Source: JANMDR01 sp043760555 (GTDB lineage Bacteria; Pseudomonadota; Gammaproteobacteria; Burkholderiales; Usitatibacteraceae). Taken from it: 21,036 nt of DNA. Location of the stretch: assembly GCA_043760555.1 (NCBI GenBank), contig JAYUOW010000009.1, forward strand, positions 1 through 21,036, given 5' to 3'. Position numbers and translations under genes: made by a program. Shown here in pieces: positions 1-6,377 of the stretch (positions are counted from its first letter, which is position 1; every line of letters begins with the position of its first letter). The notes beneath the pieces are model-generated. The model did no database searches, was not told where the DNA came from, and saw only the letters and a program-made list of their open reading frames with translations.

Positions 1-80
1 GGAATGCGTTGTAGCGCCACTAAGGGCGTGTTGCCGATGGCGGCTTGGAGAGTGGGGAATATTACGGGAGTTGAGTTCAC
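1..80 (-). CDS. cysM: Cysteine synthase (CysM-like), N-terminus only; gene continues past the left window edge
   Basis: On the minus strand a GTG at 80-78 opens a frame that reads MNSTPVIFPTLQAAIGNTPL and then VALQRI before the window ends. The block IGNTPLVxLQRI is the N-terminal signature of the O-acetylserine sulfhydrylase family (PLP-dependent, O-acetylserine plus sulfide or thiosulfate to cysteine), and LQRI is typical of the CysM type. An in-frame TAA lies two codons upstream of the GTG, so GTG is the first possible start that fits; I see no strong Shine-Dalgarno. The gene follows comEA on the same strand. From family knowledge, hldD-comEA-cysM is a common order in betaproteobacteria, which supports the call. 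Only 26 codons are visible, so the catalytic lysine cannot be checked and CysK remains possible. Confidence 0.8.
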   Translation of the reverse strand, partial: MNSTPVIFPTLQAAIGNTPLVALQRI

Positions 81-185
81 GAGGGTTTAGGCCGGTAGAT
101 TTAAGGGGTCAATTATCGCAGGAAAACGCGCAGTACCGCGCTTCACCGCCTACTCACGCCCACAGCTATGTAAGCTATCCGCCCC

Positions 186-221
186 AAAAACAAAGGGCTC
201 CGCTTTTACACGGAGCCCTTT
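186..221 (-). terminator. Intrinsic terminator downstream of the comEA-like gene
   Basis: The arms AAAGGGCTCCG and CGGAGCCCTTT (192-202 and 211-221) form an 11-bp perfect GC-rich stem with an 8-nt loop. On the minus strand the stem is followed by GTTTTT, so it acts in the direction of the comEA-like gene and separates it from cysM. A smaller hairpin (ACGCCT/AGGCGT, 231-249) lies just before it. The rest of 81-371 shows no gene. Confidence 0.75.
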
Positions 222-230
222 GCAGAGAGT

Positions 231-249
231 ACGCCTGTTTTAGAGGCGT
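231..249. repeat. Small hairpin between the comEA-like gene and its terminator
   Basis: ACGCCT (231-236) and AGGCGT (244-249) form a 6-bp perfect inverted repeat with a 7-nt loop. On the minus strand it precedes the stronger hairpin at 192-221 and has no U-tract of its own. It may assist termination or protect the 3' end of the transcript. Confidence 0.4.
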
Positions 250-371
250 CTTATTTGAGAAACCTGTTTTTTATGGCTTCTTCTTATCGCTTACCTTGTG
301 CTGCTAAATTGTTTGCTACTAAATCTTTTAGAACCAAATACTGTGACTCCAATCACTGCAATCATACACGA

Positions 372-1121
372 TTACTTTGTAGGTTTGTCATCTTTTTTGG
401 CGTCAGCTTTTGCTGGTGTTGCGTCTTTCTTAGCTGGCTTGTCGGCCATTTCTTTCTTGGCATCAGCTTTTGCTGGTGCAGCTTTTGCGGCCTTAGCAGC
501 GTCAGCTTTTGCAGCTTTATCAGCAGCAGCTTTGGCTTTTTCGGCTTTTGCAGCGTCGGCTTTAGCGGCTTTTTCAGCTTTAGCAGCGTCAGCTTTTGCA
601 GCTTTGTCAGCAGCTTTTTTCTCAGCTGGTGTCATTTCTTTAGTTGCAGCAGCTGGCTTTGCAGCAGCCATTGCTTTTTCGTCTTTCTTCACTTCAGCTT
701 TAGCAGCAGCTGCTGGAGCAGCAGTGGCTTTTGCATCGGCTTTAGCTGGTGCAGCGGCAGCAGGTGCAGCAGCTTTAGCATCAGCAGCTTTTGCTGGAGC
801 AGCGGCGGCTGGTGCAGCAGCTTTAGCATCTGCAGCTTTTGCAGGTGCTGCAGCAACGGCTGTTGTTTTGCCAGTAATTGTTGCATCGGCGCCCATTGTT
901 TTTAGGGTGCCTTCGCCAATACCAGGAACTTTATCTACATCGGCCATGGTTTTGAAGCCGCCATTTTTGGTACGGTAATCAATGATGGCTTGCGCTTTTA
1001 CTTCGCCAATGCCCTTGAGGCTCATTAGCTCTTCCTTAGTAGCGGTGTTTAGGTTTACGGCAGCAAATGCCATTGTTGCGCTTGCAAAAAACGCGAATAC
1101 GATTGCGAGGATTTTTTTCAT
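372..1121 (-). CDS. ComEA-like helix-hairpin-helix protein with long Ala/Lys-rich tail
   Basis: A 249-residue protein if started at the ATG at 1121, which has GGAG seven bases upstream; an open frame upstream to 1301 is basic nonsense without a signal peptide. Residues 1-20 (MKKILAIVFAFFASATMAFA) are a clear Sec signal peptide with an AFA-type cleavage site. Residues 21-78 are a ComEA-type domain with two helix-hairpin-helix motifs (GIG at 37-39 and 67-69), a non-specific double-stranded DNA-binding fold. ComEA in Gram-negative bacteria is periplasmic and pulls incoming DNA through the outer membrane during transformation. Residues about 86-249 are almost only Ala, Lys, Asp, Pro and Glu in short repeats, resembling histone H1-like tails. 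The usual betaproteobacterial ComEA is only about 100 residues, so the tail is the unusual part. The DNA-uptake role is inference from the domain; another periplasmic DNA-binding role is possible. Confidence 0.85.
   Translation of the reverse strand: MKKILAIVFAFFASATMAFAAVNLNTATKEELMSLKGIGEVKAQAIIDYRTKNGGFKTMADVDKVPGIGEGTLKTMGADATITGKTTAVAAAPAKAADAKAAAPAAAAPAKAADAKAAAPAAAAPAKADAKATAAPAAAAKAEVKKDEKAMAAAKPAAATKEMTPAEKKAADKAAKADAAKAEKAAKADAAKAEKAKAAADKAAKADAAKAAKAAPAKADAKKEMADKPAKKDATPAKADAKKDDKPTK
493..858. repeat. Internal repeats coding for the Ala/Lys tail
   Basis: Two adjacent 48-bp units (763-810 and 811-858) begin with the same GGTGCAGCAGCTTTAGCAT and encode alternating Ala-Pro and Lys-Ala-Asp blocks. 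A second pair of near-identical blocks of about 33 bp begins at 493 and 580, 87 bp apart. Such repeats can change copy number by slippage, so tail length may vary between strains. They also leave long antisense frames open, which should not be annotated as genes. Confidence 0.7.
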
Positions 1122-1440
1122 GTAGAACTCCATGGAGTAAAAGTTAAAATAAAAACGATTGCCCCGAAAGCCTCGCCGCACGTTTTTTGCTTTTATGCAT
1201 GTACGCCGCTTACGCTGTTTCGGTGCGAATTTAAAAGACAAGTTTCGCACTTTCCCTAACGCGACCCAGTTGCCTTGGTTGACAGCACAAAAAACTACCA
1301 TCAGACATTCCGGCTAGCACGTTACCACTTGCGCTACCCAATTCCCTGCCCCGCCTCATACCTTGATTCCAATGCAATTCCAAATTTTTTAGTTATTTTT
1401 AGCTAACTAAGGAACTATCTCTCAAAACTGCAACAACCTG

Positions 1441-1446
1441 ATTATA
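1441..1446 (-). promoter_or_regulatory. Possible -10 element upstream of the comEA-like gene
   Basis: On the minus strand the hexamer TATAAT occurs at 1446-1441, about 320 bp upstream of the comEA-like start and just after the end of hldD. No convincing -35 element is seen at 16-18 bp spacing, so this is a weak call. Apart from it, the stretch 1122-1469 holds no gene that I can support. Confidence 0.25.
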
Positions 1447-1469
1447 CAGGGGTTTTCAGCCAAATAGTG

Positions 1470-2486
1470 TCATAAATGTGATGCTAACCACGGAATATAT
1501 TGCGCTACCGCCTCTTCAACCGTCGCAAATTCGGATGTGTAGCCAGCGTTACGCAATGCGCCAATATCGGCCTGCGTGAAGCTTTGATACTTGCCTTTTA
1601 GCGCGTCCGGAAACGGCGTGTAGGTGATCGCGCCCTGCTCTATCATTTGCGTCAGCGTCAGCGCCCCATCACCATCAAGCTTGCGGCAGGCGTTAATCGT
1701 GGCCACCGCCACATCATTAAACGATTGCGAACGCCCCGTGCCCAAATTAAAAATACCCGACTTTTTAGGGTTATCAAAAAAGTATAAATTGGCCGCAACA
1801 ATATCGTGTACCGATACAAAATCACGCCGATGCTCGCCGTTTTCATAGCCATCACAACCGGCAAACAGCGCTACTTTTTTGTTGGCACGATATTGATGGA
1901 AAAAATGATAAGCCACCGAAGCCATGCGCCCCTTATGGTTTTCGCCCGGTCCGTACACATTAAAATACCTAAACCCCGCAATTTGCCCTGGGTTTTTATC
2001 CTTCGCGGCCGCTGAAGCATTCATACGCGCACGCACGGCCTGGTCGAACAAAAATTTGGAATAGCCGTATACATTTAGCGGCGACTCATGCGCCCGCGTT
2101 TCGGTAAAAACACGCCCTGCCCCGTAAACACTGGCTGATGAAGCATACAGCAACGGAATGCGTTCATCCTGACAAAAATCAAGCAGCGATAATGAATAGC
2201 GATAATTGTTTTCCATCATGTAATGGCCATCAGTTTCCATCGTGTCCGAGCACGCACCTTGATGAAAAATAGCGCGAATGCCGCCATTTAAATCACCCGA
2301 CTCCACCACCGTTAAAAAATCAGACTTGTCCACGTATTCAGAGAATTCACAATCGACTAGATTTTTGAATTTATCGGCTTTTTTAAGGTTATCCACCGCC
2401 ACAATATCCGTCACGCCCCGCGCGTTTAACGCCCGAATAATATTGCTACCAATAAAGCCCGCTGCACCCGTTACAACAATCGCCAT
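1470..2486 (-). CDS. hldD: ADP-L-glycero-D-manno-heptose-6-epimerase
   Basis: A 338-residue short-chain dehydrogenase-type epimerase close to the family length (about 310-340). It converts ADP-D-glycero-D-manno-heptose to the L-glycero form, the last step in making the heptose of the LPS inner core; cytoplasmic. The N-terminus has the NAD(P)-binding glycine motif TGAAGFIGS (residues 6-14), followed by an acidic VDNL strand end. The catalytic Tyr-Lys pair is Y140 and K144 in YGYSK, at the same positions as I recall for the E. coli enzyme. GFRYFNVYGPGE and the Arg-rich EHRRDFVSVHD block are also characteristic. AAGGAA eight bases before the ATG is a good Shine-Dalgarno. It lies upstream of the comEA-like gene with a gap of 348 bp. 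Confidence 0.95.
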   Translation of the reverse strand: MAIVVTGAAGFIGSNIIRALNARGVTDIVAVDNLKKADKFKNLVDCEFSEYVDKSDFLTVVESGDLNGGIRAIFHQGACSDTMETDGHYMMENNYRYSLSLLDFCQDERIPLLYASSASVYGAGRVFTETRAHESPLNVYGYSKFLFDQAVRARMNASAAAKDKNPGQIAGFRYFNVYGPGENHKGRMASVAYHFFHQYRANKKVALFAGCDGYENGEHRRDFVSVHDIVAANLYFFDNPKKSGIFNLGTGRSQSFNDVAVATINACRKLDGDGALTLTQMIEQGAITYTPFPDALKGKYQSFTQADIGALRNAGYTSEFATVEEAVAQYIPWLASHL

Positions 2487-2565
2487 GATGTGTTCCTTGA
2501 TAAAAATTTAGCCCAAATTATGCCACGCCCCGCACACGCACCCCGTTTTTTCGCCATAAACCAGC

Positions 2566-2571
2566 TATAAT
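2566..2571 (+). promoter_or_regulatory. Probable -10 box of the tRNA-Ser promoter
   Basis: A perfect TATAAT stands 30 bp before the mature tRNA 5' end, a usual distance for a tRNA leader. The -35 region is poor, with only a T-rich tract around 2546-2551. The divergent hldD gene begins about 80 bp away. Confidence 0.5.
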
Positions 2572-2601
2572 CGCACTCGTTCGACAAATCGCAATAGCGC
2601 C

Positions 2602-2692
2602 GGAGAGGTGGCAGAGTGGTCGAATGCACCGGACTCGAAATCCGGCATACGGGTCTCCCGTATCGAGGGTTCGAATCCCTCCTTCTCCGCCA
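2602..2692 (+). tRNA. tRNA-Ser, anticodon CGA
   Basis: A full type II tRNA folds by eye. The acceptor GGAGAGG pairs with CTTCTCC with one G-U pair. The anticodon stem CCGGA/TCCGG encloses the loop CTCGAAA, anticodon CGA, which reads UCG serine codons. The long variable arm pairs around TACGGG/CCCGTA, as in serine tRNAs. The T-arm is GAGGG TTCGAAT CCCTC. The discriminator is G2689 and CCA is encoded at 2690-2692. Confidence 0.97.
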
Positions 2693-2702
2693 CAAATAAA
2701 AT

Positions 2703-2723
2703 AAGCCCGCGAGGGCTTTTTTT
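2703..2723 (+). terminator. Intrinsic terminator of the tRNA-Ser gene
   Basis: AAGCCC (2703-2708), loop GCGA, GGGCTT (2713-2718), then a T-run to 2723. It lies 11 bp after the CCA end and on the same strand. Confidence 0.85.
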
Positions 2724-2726
2724 ATG

Positions 2727-2774
2727 GGCGGAGAAGAGCGAGCACTGCTCGCGCGAGGGATTCGAACCTTCGAT
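2727..2774 (-). repeat. Inverted partial copy of the tRNA-Ser 3' end, interrupted by an 18-bp palindromic insert
   Basis: Read on the minus strand, 2774-2755 matches the tRNA segment ATCGAGGGTTCGAATCCCTC at 19 of 20 positions, and 2736-2727 matches the following CTTCTCCGCC exactly. Between them, exactly at the T-stem/acceptor junction, are 18 extra bases (2754-2737). Of these, 2738-2752 form a perfect palindrome GCGAGCA-c-TGCTCGC. The 5' half of the tRNA is absent, so this is a remnant and not a functional tRNA. It sits 35 bp from the intact gene. Confidence 0.8.
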
Positions 2775-2857
2775 CGCATTACGGAACGTGATGCAAACAT
2801 CCCATTGCTTTCATGCCCAAATCAGCCCTACAATTACCTATCCGTCGAATTAAAGGA

Positions 2858-2893
2858 TGCCTGTAAACACCCTATTTTAGGGCACCTACAGCC
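2858..2893. repeat. Dispersed hairpin family, decayed copy A
   Basis: TGCCTGTAAACACCCTA, a loop TATTTTA region and TAGGGCACCTACAGCC follow the layout of the four better copies (6328-6366, 10420-10456, 11381-11417, 12828-12864), but the arms carry several mismatches. It lies 39 bp before the DUF1330-like gene. Unlike the others it is upstream of a plus-strand gene, with its loop in the orientation expected downstream of a minus-strand gene. Confidence 0.6.
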
Positions 2894-2931
2894 TACTAAT
2901 TTACTATCCTCCTACCTAACAAGGTGACACT

Positions 2932-3651
2932 TTGAAATTACTCATTGCACTATTGGCATTATGCGTAGCGTTCACCGCGGACGCTGAGGCACAAACACCT
3001 GCTAAAACAGATGCTCTCACACCCGGTTATTTACTGGTGCTGGGCCGCTCCGCTGACCGCGCCAAAATCATCGCCTATTCATCCCAGCTGCCGCCGATTT
3101 ATGCCGCAACGGGTGGGCGCTATATTGGGCAGGGTCGCCCGGGCGGCGGTGTGACGTGCGTGTATGGCATGTGCGAAGGTCGAAGTTCAGTGATTGCGCA
3201 CTGGGCTGACGCCAAAAGTATCGAAGCATTTTGGTGGGGTGACGCCTATCGCAGGGTGGTGCCGATGCGGGATGGCGCGGGCGTGTTCACGGTGGTGGGA
3301 ATCAAGGGCGCAGCTGATGTGCAACCATTTACAGCTGGCGCACTTTTAATAGCGCTCGCCAACGCCAATGCCACAGGCAGCAACTTAACAGCGGCACAGA
3401 CTTGGTTAGACGACGCCGCCCGTGCGGGCGCAAAACTTCTTGCGCCTTTCAACAACGCGGCGGTATTGCCGCTCGAAGGCGACGCGCTGTATAACCGCGT
3501 GGTACTACTAAACTTCGAATCAAAAGAAAAACGCGATGGGTTTGCGGCATCAGAATCTACTCAAGCGCTGATCAAAAATGAGCAACCGCAATCACTCATC
3601 TCGATTATTGCGGTGGATGCGCCGCCAACAGCTGTGGCGTTGCCTAAGTGA
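2932..3651 (+). CDS. Secreted protein with two DUF1330-like domains
   Basis: A 239-residue protein that begins with TTG at 2932, preceded by AAGGTG five bases away; no closer in-frame ATG would keep the signal peptide. Residues 1-20 (MKLLIALLALCVAFTADAEA) are a Sec signal peptide, so the product is likely periplasmic. Residues about 33-127 (GYLLVLGRSADRAKIIAYSS onward, then a GGRYIGQGR strand and the SIEAFWWGDAYRRVVPMRD helix) look like DUF1330, a small dimeric alpha-beta barrel of unknown reaction. Residues about 135-230 repeat the same order of elements weakly (ALLIALANANA, AGAKLLAPF, RVVLLNFESKEKRDGFAAS). I read this as a tandem fusion of two barrel units. No catalytic residue can be named. 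Its stop overlaps the GTG start of the next gene, so the two are translated together. Confidence 0.75.
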   Translation: MKLLIALLALCVAFTADAEAQTPAKTDALTPGYLLVLGRSADRAKIIAYSSQLPPIYAATGGRYIGQGRPGGGVTCVYGMCEGRSSVIAHWADAKSIEAFWWGDAYRRVVPMRDGAGVFTVVGIKGAADVQPFTAGALLIALANANATGSNLTAAQTWLDDAARAGAKLLAPFNNAAVLPLEGDALYNRVVLLNFESKEKRDGFAASESTQALIKNEQPQSLISIIAVDAPPTAVALPK

Positions 3652-3896
3652 ATCCTATTGAGCCTGCAGCTACAGTGAGCAATAAAGCCACTCTCGACGG
3701 CATTACGCTAGCCGCGATGGTGACTCATTTGTCTGAAACTATTGGCTGGGAGGCGATGGCGCAGGCAGTGCCGGTGCGTTGTTTTACGCTTGATCCGACG
3801 GTGAAATCTAGCCTCACTTTTTTGCGTCGCACGCCTTGGGCACGGGCTCGGGTGGAGCAGCTTTATTTGGATAATTTGCCGAACCGTCGCGTTTAA
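3648..3896 (+). CDS. VF530/DUF2132 family small protein
   Basis: An 82-residue protein starting with GTG at 3648, overlapping the stop of the preceding gene as GTGA, which points to translational coupling. Residues 18-77 (DGITLAAMVTHLSETIGWEA, then VRCFTLDPTVKSSLTFLRRT and PWARARVEQLYL) match the conserved pattern of the VF530 family that I recall: GITLxxxLxxLVxxYGW, IxCFxxNPSxxSSLxFLRKTPWAR. Members are short alpha-helical proteins proposed to bind nucleic acid; the function is not established. The length is normal for the family. The gene ends tail to tail with cobC on the other strand, with a 4-bp overlap, and no terminator is visible between them. Confidence 0.8.
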   Translation: MNPIEPAATVSNKATLDGITLAAMVTHLSETIGWEAMAQAVPVRCFTLDPTVKSSLTFLRRTPWARARVEQLYLDNLPNRRV

Positions 3897-4426
3897 ATTT
3901 GAAACGCAACCACAGCGCCGAATGCAATTTCCCATTTTGCGATTTCTGCTAGCGGGCGGTTGGCCACAATACTCAGCAGCGCTTTAATGCTGCCGCCGTG
4001 GGCGATGACGGCGCAGTTTTGGGTTGCAGTTTGAATATATTCATTAAAAAATAGCTGCGCGCGGTCGCGACACATGGCAGGGGATTCGCCCCTTGGCATC
4101 ACGTAGTTTTCAACATCCGCTGCCCATGCATCAATTTGCGCGCGGGGAATGTCGTTGAAGTTTTTACCTTCCCATTGGCCGAAGTTTATTTCTTGCAAGC
4201 GTGGGTCAATTTGAACGTGATTCGCACCTGCGAGGTGATGCGCTAATTTGCTGCAGCGGTGTGCTGGCGAGCTATAAAACGTCGCAATGTTAGCCGTGCT
4301 GAGCGCAGCCAAAATACCTGCCGCTTCGGTGGCAAATGACGCTGCCACATCTACGTCAAGACGCCCGTAACATATGCCTTTAGCGATGTTTGGCGTAGTG
4401 TGGCGGATGAGATAAATGATCGGCAT
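3893..4426 (-). CDS. cobC: Alpha-ribazole phosphatase (histidine phosphatase superfamily)
   Basis: A 177-residue protein of the phosphoglycerate-mutase-like histidine phosphatase family. The RHT motif is at 8-10 (catalytic His9), with Arg57 in SSPAHRC, the acidic block LQEINFGQWEGK at 77-88, and the second histidine H143 in IAHGGS. CobC-type enzymes remove the phosphate from alpha-ribazole phosphate, or from adenosylcobalamin phosphate, around the last step of nucleotide-loop assembly. From the domain alone it could be another small-molecule phosphatase, but it lies 9 bp after cobS and is third in a cobT-cobS-cobC run, which makes the B12 role likely. The Shine-Dalgarno is weak, suggesting coupling to cobS. 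Confidence 0.88.
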   Translation of the reverse strand: MPIIYLIRHTTPNIAKGICYGRLDVDVAASFATEAAGILAALSTANIATFYSSPAHRCSKLAHHLAGANHVQIDPRLQEINFGQWEGKNFNDIPRAQIDAWAADVENYVMPRGESPAMCRDRAQLFFNEYIQTATQNCAVIAHGGSIKALLSIVANRPLAEIAKWEIAFGAVVAFQI

Positions 4427-4435
4427 AGATCAGCG

Positions 4436-5251
4436 TTAAAACGGGACGGTACCCGCAACAACGCCTAGGTAAATCGCCACTTCACAAAGTTGCTGCGTAG
4501 CACCCAAACAATCGCCGGTGTAGCCTTGCAAGCGCGCCTTCAAGCGCCATACCATGTAGCCCCACGCTAGCAATAAAAATACGACTGCGTACGCAGCGAT
4601 TCTTAGCGCGACCAGCTGATTTAGTCCAACTATTTGCACTAAAACAATCGCCACTACAACTACGACTATCAGCGTATAAACGAGCGCCACGCTGATAGAC
4701 CACGCCGATAAGCTTTGCACCACCGGTTTGGCGCGACTGGTGTCGTCTTCGCGCACATACGGCAGTACAGCCATGATGCAGAACGCTGCAAAGCGGCTTA
4801 GCGTGTGCGCGGCGATCAGCAGCAAACACGCGCTAAACAAGCTGATGCGTGTGGCGATTTCAATCACGGCTTGATACTTTAGGCACAGCGTAATGGCTAT
4901 AGTAATTGCACCGTAGGCACCGATGCGCGAGTCTTTCATAATTTCTAAAACGCGTGCTTTCGTAAACCCACCACCCATGCCATCGGCGTAATCCGTCAAG
5001 CCATCTTCATGGAATGCACCGGTAATAAAAATGCCGCACGCCATGGATAACAGCAACGCAATACCCAACGGCAATATGGTTGAAGACGCCCATAATACGG
5101 CGCTCACCAGCATGCCTACTAGCGTGCCTACGGCCGGAAAATAACGTGCGGCGGCGTTCAATTGCTCAGAGCTATGGCCTACCCACGCGGGTACAGGTAG
5201 GCGCGTAAAAAACTGCAGCGCGGACAGAAATAGTACTAGCTCGCGCCGCAT
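4436..5251 (-). CDS. cobS: Adenosylcobinamide-GDP ribazoletransferase (cobalamin synthase)
   Basis: A 271-residue integral membrane protein, slightly longer than the usual 245-260. It joins adenosylcobinamide-GDP to alpha-ribazole (phosphate) to give cobalamin (phosphate) at the inner membrane. The signature is near the start: LQFFTRLPVP (12-21), RYFPAVGTLVG (36-46), then GAFHEDGLTDYADGMGGG (78-95) with the acidic residues E82, D83, D87 and D90 expected to bind metal and phosphate, and KDSRIGAYG after it. At least five hydrophobic helices follow. Its ATG shares one base with the cobT stop (TAATG), so it is coupled to cobT. Confidence 0.95.
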   Translation of the reverse strand: MRRELVLFLSALQFFTRLPVPAWVGHSSEQLNAAARYFPAVGTLVGMLVSAVLWASSTILPLGIALLLSMACGIFITGAFHEDGLTDYADGMGGGFTKARVLEIMKDSRIGAYGAITIAITLCLKYQAVIEIATRISLFSACLLLIAAHTLSRFAAFCIMAVLPYVREDDTSRAKPVVQSLSAWSISVALVYTLIVVVVVAIVLVQIVGLNQLVALRIAAYAVVFLLLAWGYMVWRLKARLQGYTGDCLGATQQLCEVAIYLGVVAGTVPF

Positions 5252-6306
5252 TACTGTTGCACCACCACGGCTTGACTGACAGTGGCTGATTCAAACGTCG
5301 CCATTTGGTCGAGTAATTTTAGTGCTGCTTCAACAATCGGTACAGCCAGCGCACCACCTGTGCCCTCACCTAACCGCATTTGCAAATTTAGTAGCGGCGT
5401 GGCCTGCAAAAATTGCAGCATTGCCGCGTGGCCTTGCTCGCCGCTGGTGTGCGCAAACACCGCATATTGCAGCACATTGGGTTGCAAGGCGTGCGCAACC
5501 AAAAGCGCTGCGGTGCTAATAAAACCGTCCACCACAATCACCAAACGATGTTGCGCCGCTGCCAACATGCCGCCCGCCATCATGGCAATTTCAAAGCCGC
5601 CATATTGCGCTAACGCCTCAAGCGGGGTTCTAACGTCGCGCCCGTGCCGCACCGCTTGCTGTAGTAACGCGTGCTTTTTCGCAACACCTGCATCATCCAA
5701 ACCAGTTCCACGGCCTACACAACTAGCCAGCGGCTCGCCCGTAAAATAGTGCATCAGCAATGCAGCTGATGCGGTGTTGCCAATGCCCATTTCACCGAAT
5801 ACAATTAAATTTGTACCGTCTTCAGCAATACGCTCAACCAGCGCCGAGCCCCGTTTTATGGCCGTTTGCGCTTCGTCTACAGTCATTGCCGCACCATGAA
5901 CAAACGATGCCGTCCCGTAAGCTAGTTTTTTATTGAGCAAATACGGCTGCGGAAAAAATTCGTGATTTACGCCAGCGTCCACCACGCGTAGCTCCAAGCC
6001 ATTCGCGCGCGAAAGCACATTGATGGCAGCACCACCTTGCATAAAATTTTGCACCATTTGCCATGTAACTTCTTGCGGATAAGCACTTACGCCATCGTTG
6101 GCAGCACCGTGATCACCAGCAAAAACTAACACGTAGGGCTTGATAATTTGTGGCGTTAAACTATTTTGAATCATGCCAATTTGCAAGGCAAGATTTTCTA
6201 AAACACCAAGCGAGCCGATTGGCTTGGTTAGTTTATTGAGCTTATTTTGTAGCGCACTTTTTAAACTAAACGATATCGGCGCAATGGCAGAAAATTCATT
6301 ATTCAT
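5251..6306 (-). CDS. cobT: Nicotinate-nucleotide--dimethylbenzimidazole phosphoribosyltransferase
   Basis: A 351-residue protein, the normal family length. It transfers phosphoribose from nicotinate mononucleotide to 5,6-dimethylbenzimidazole, giving alpha-ribazole phosphate for the lower ligand of B12. Landmarks in order: LNKLTKPIGSLG (23-34), VFAGDHGAANDGVSAYPQEV (61-80), GEMGIGNTASAA (171-182), the GRGTGLDD block (198-205), and RLGEGTGGAL (311-320) with the catalytic glutamate at 314. AAGGGG eight bases before the ATG is a good Shine-Dalgarno. The gene lies 72 bp after btuB with a hairpin repeat in the gap, and overlaps cobS by one base. With the upstream riboswitch this suggests common B12 control, although the hairpin could reduce read-through. 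Confidence 0.96.
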   Translation of the reverse strand: MNNEFSAIAPISFSLKSALQNKLNKLTKPIGSLGVLENLALQIGMIQNSLTPQIIKPYVLVFAGDHGAANDGVSAYPQEVTWQMVQNFMQGGAAINVLSRANGLELRVVDAGVNHEFFPQPYLLNKKLAYGTASFVHGAAMTVDEAQTAIKRGSALVERIAEDGTNLIVFGEMGIGNTASAALLMHYFTGEPLASCVGRGTGLDDAGVAKKHALLQQAVRHGRDVRTPLEALAQYGGFEIAMMAGGMLAAAQHRLVIVVDGFISTAALLVAHALQPNVLQYAVFAHTSGEQGHAAMLQFLQATPLLNLQMRLGEGTGGALAVPIVEAALKLLDQMATFESATVSQAVVVQQ

Positions 6307-6327
6307 TGGTTTGCCCCTTTGAAAATA

Positions 6328-6366
6328 GTGCCTGAAGACGCCCTATTTACGGGCATCTTCAGGCAC
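6328..6366. repeat. Dispersed hairpin family, copy B, between btuB and cobT
   Basis: TGCCTGAAGACGCCC (6329-6343) and GGGCATCTTCAGGCA (6351-6365) form a 15-bp stem with one wobble position, extended by G/C at 6328/6366. It starts 12 bp after the btuB stop. No run of U follows on the btuB strand, so it is not a typical intrinsic terminator, but it could block 3' exonucleases or attenuate transcription into cobT. Confidence 0.85.
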
Positions 6367-6377
6367 ATACTTAGATT

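Noticed and set aside
71..307. Plus-strand 78-codon frame at the left edge
   Set aside because: It is antisense to the start of cysM and runs through the comEA terminator; no family resemblance.
255..978. Two long plus-strand open frames opposite the comEA-like gene
   Set aside because: They are antisense to the Ala/Lys repeat tail. The biased GCx/AAx codons leave these frames open, and the products are low-complexity Ser/Cys/Phe or Ala runs without a start site.
2471..2800. Minus-strand frame containing RRRRDSNPRYG and a plus-strand frame with EGFEPS
   Set aside because: These peptides are the well-known artefacts of translating tRNA-Ser and its antisense; the DNA is the tRNA, its terminator and the inverted remnant.
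6328..6366. Hairpin B as a simple intrinsic terminator of btuB
   Set aside because: No U-tract follows, and the same hairpin recurs at several gene ends and has a half-site in a gene, so it is recorded as a repeat.
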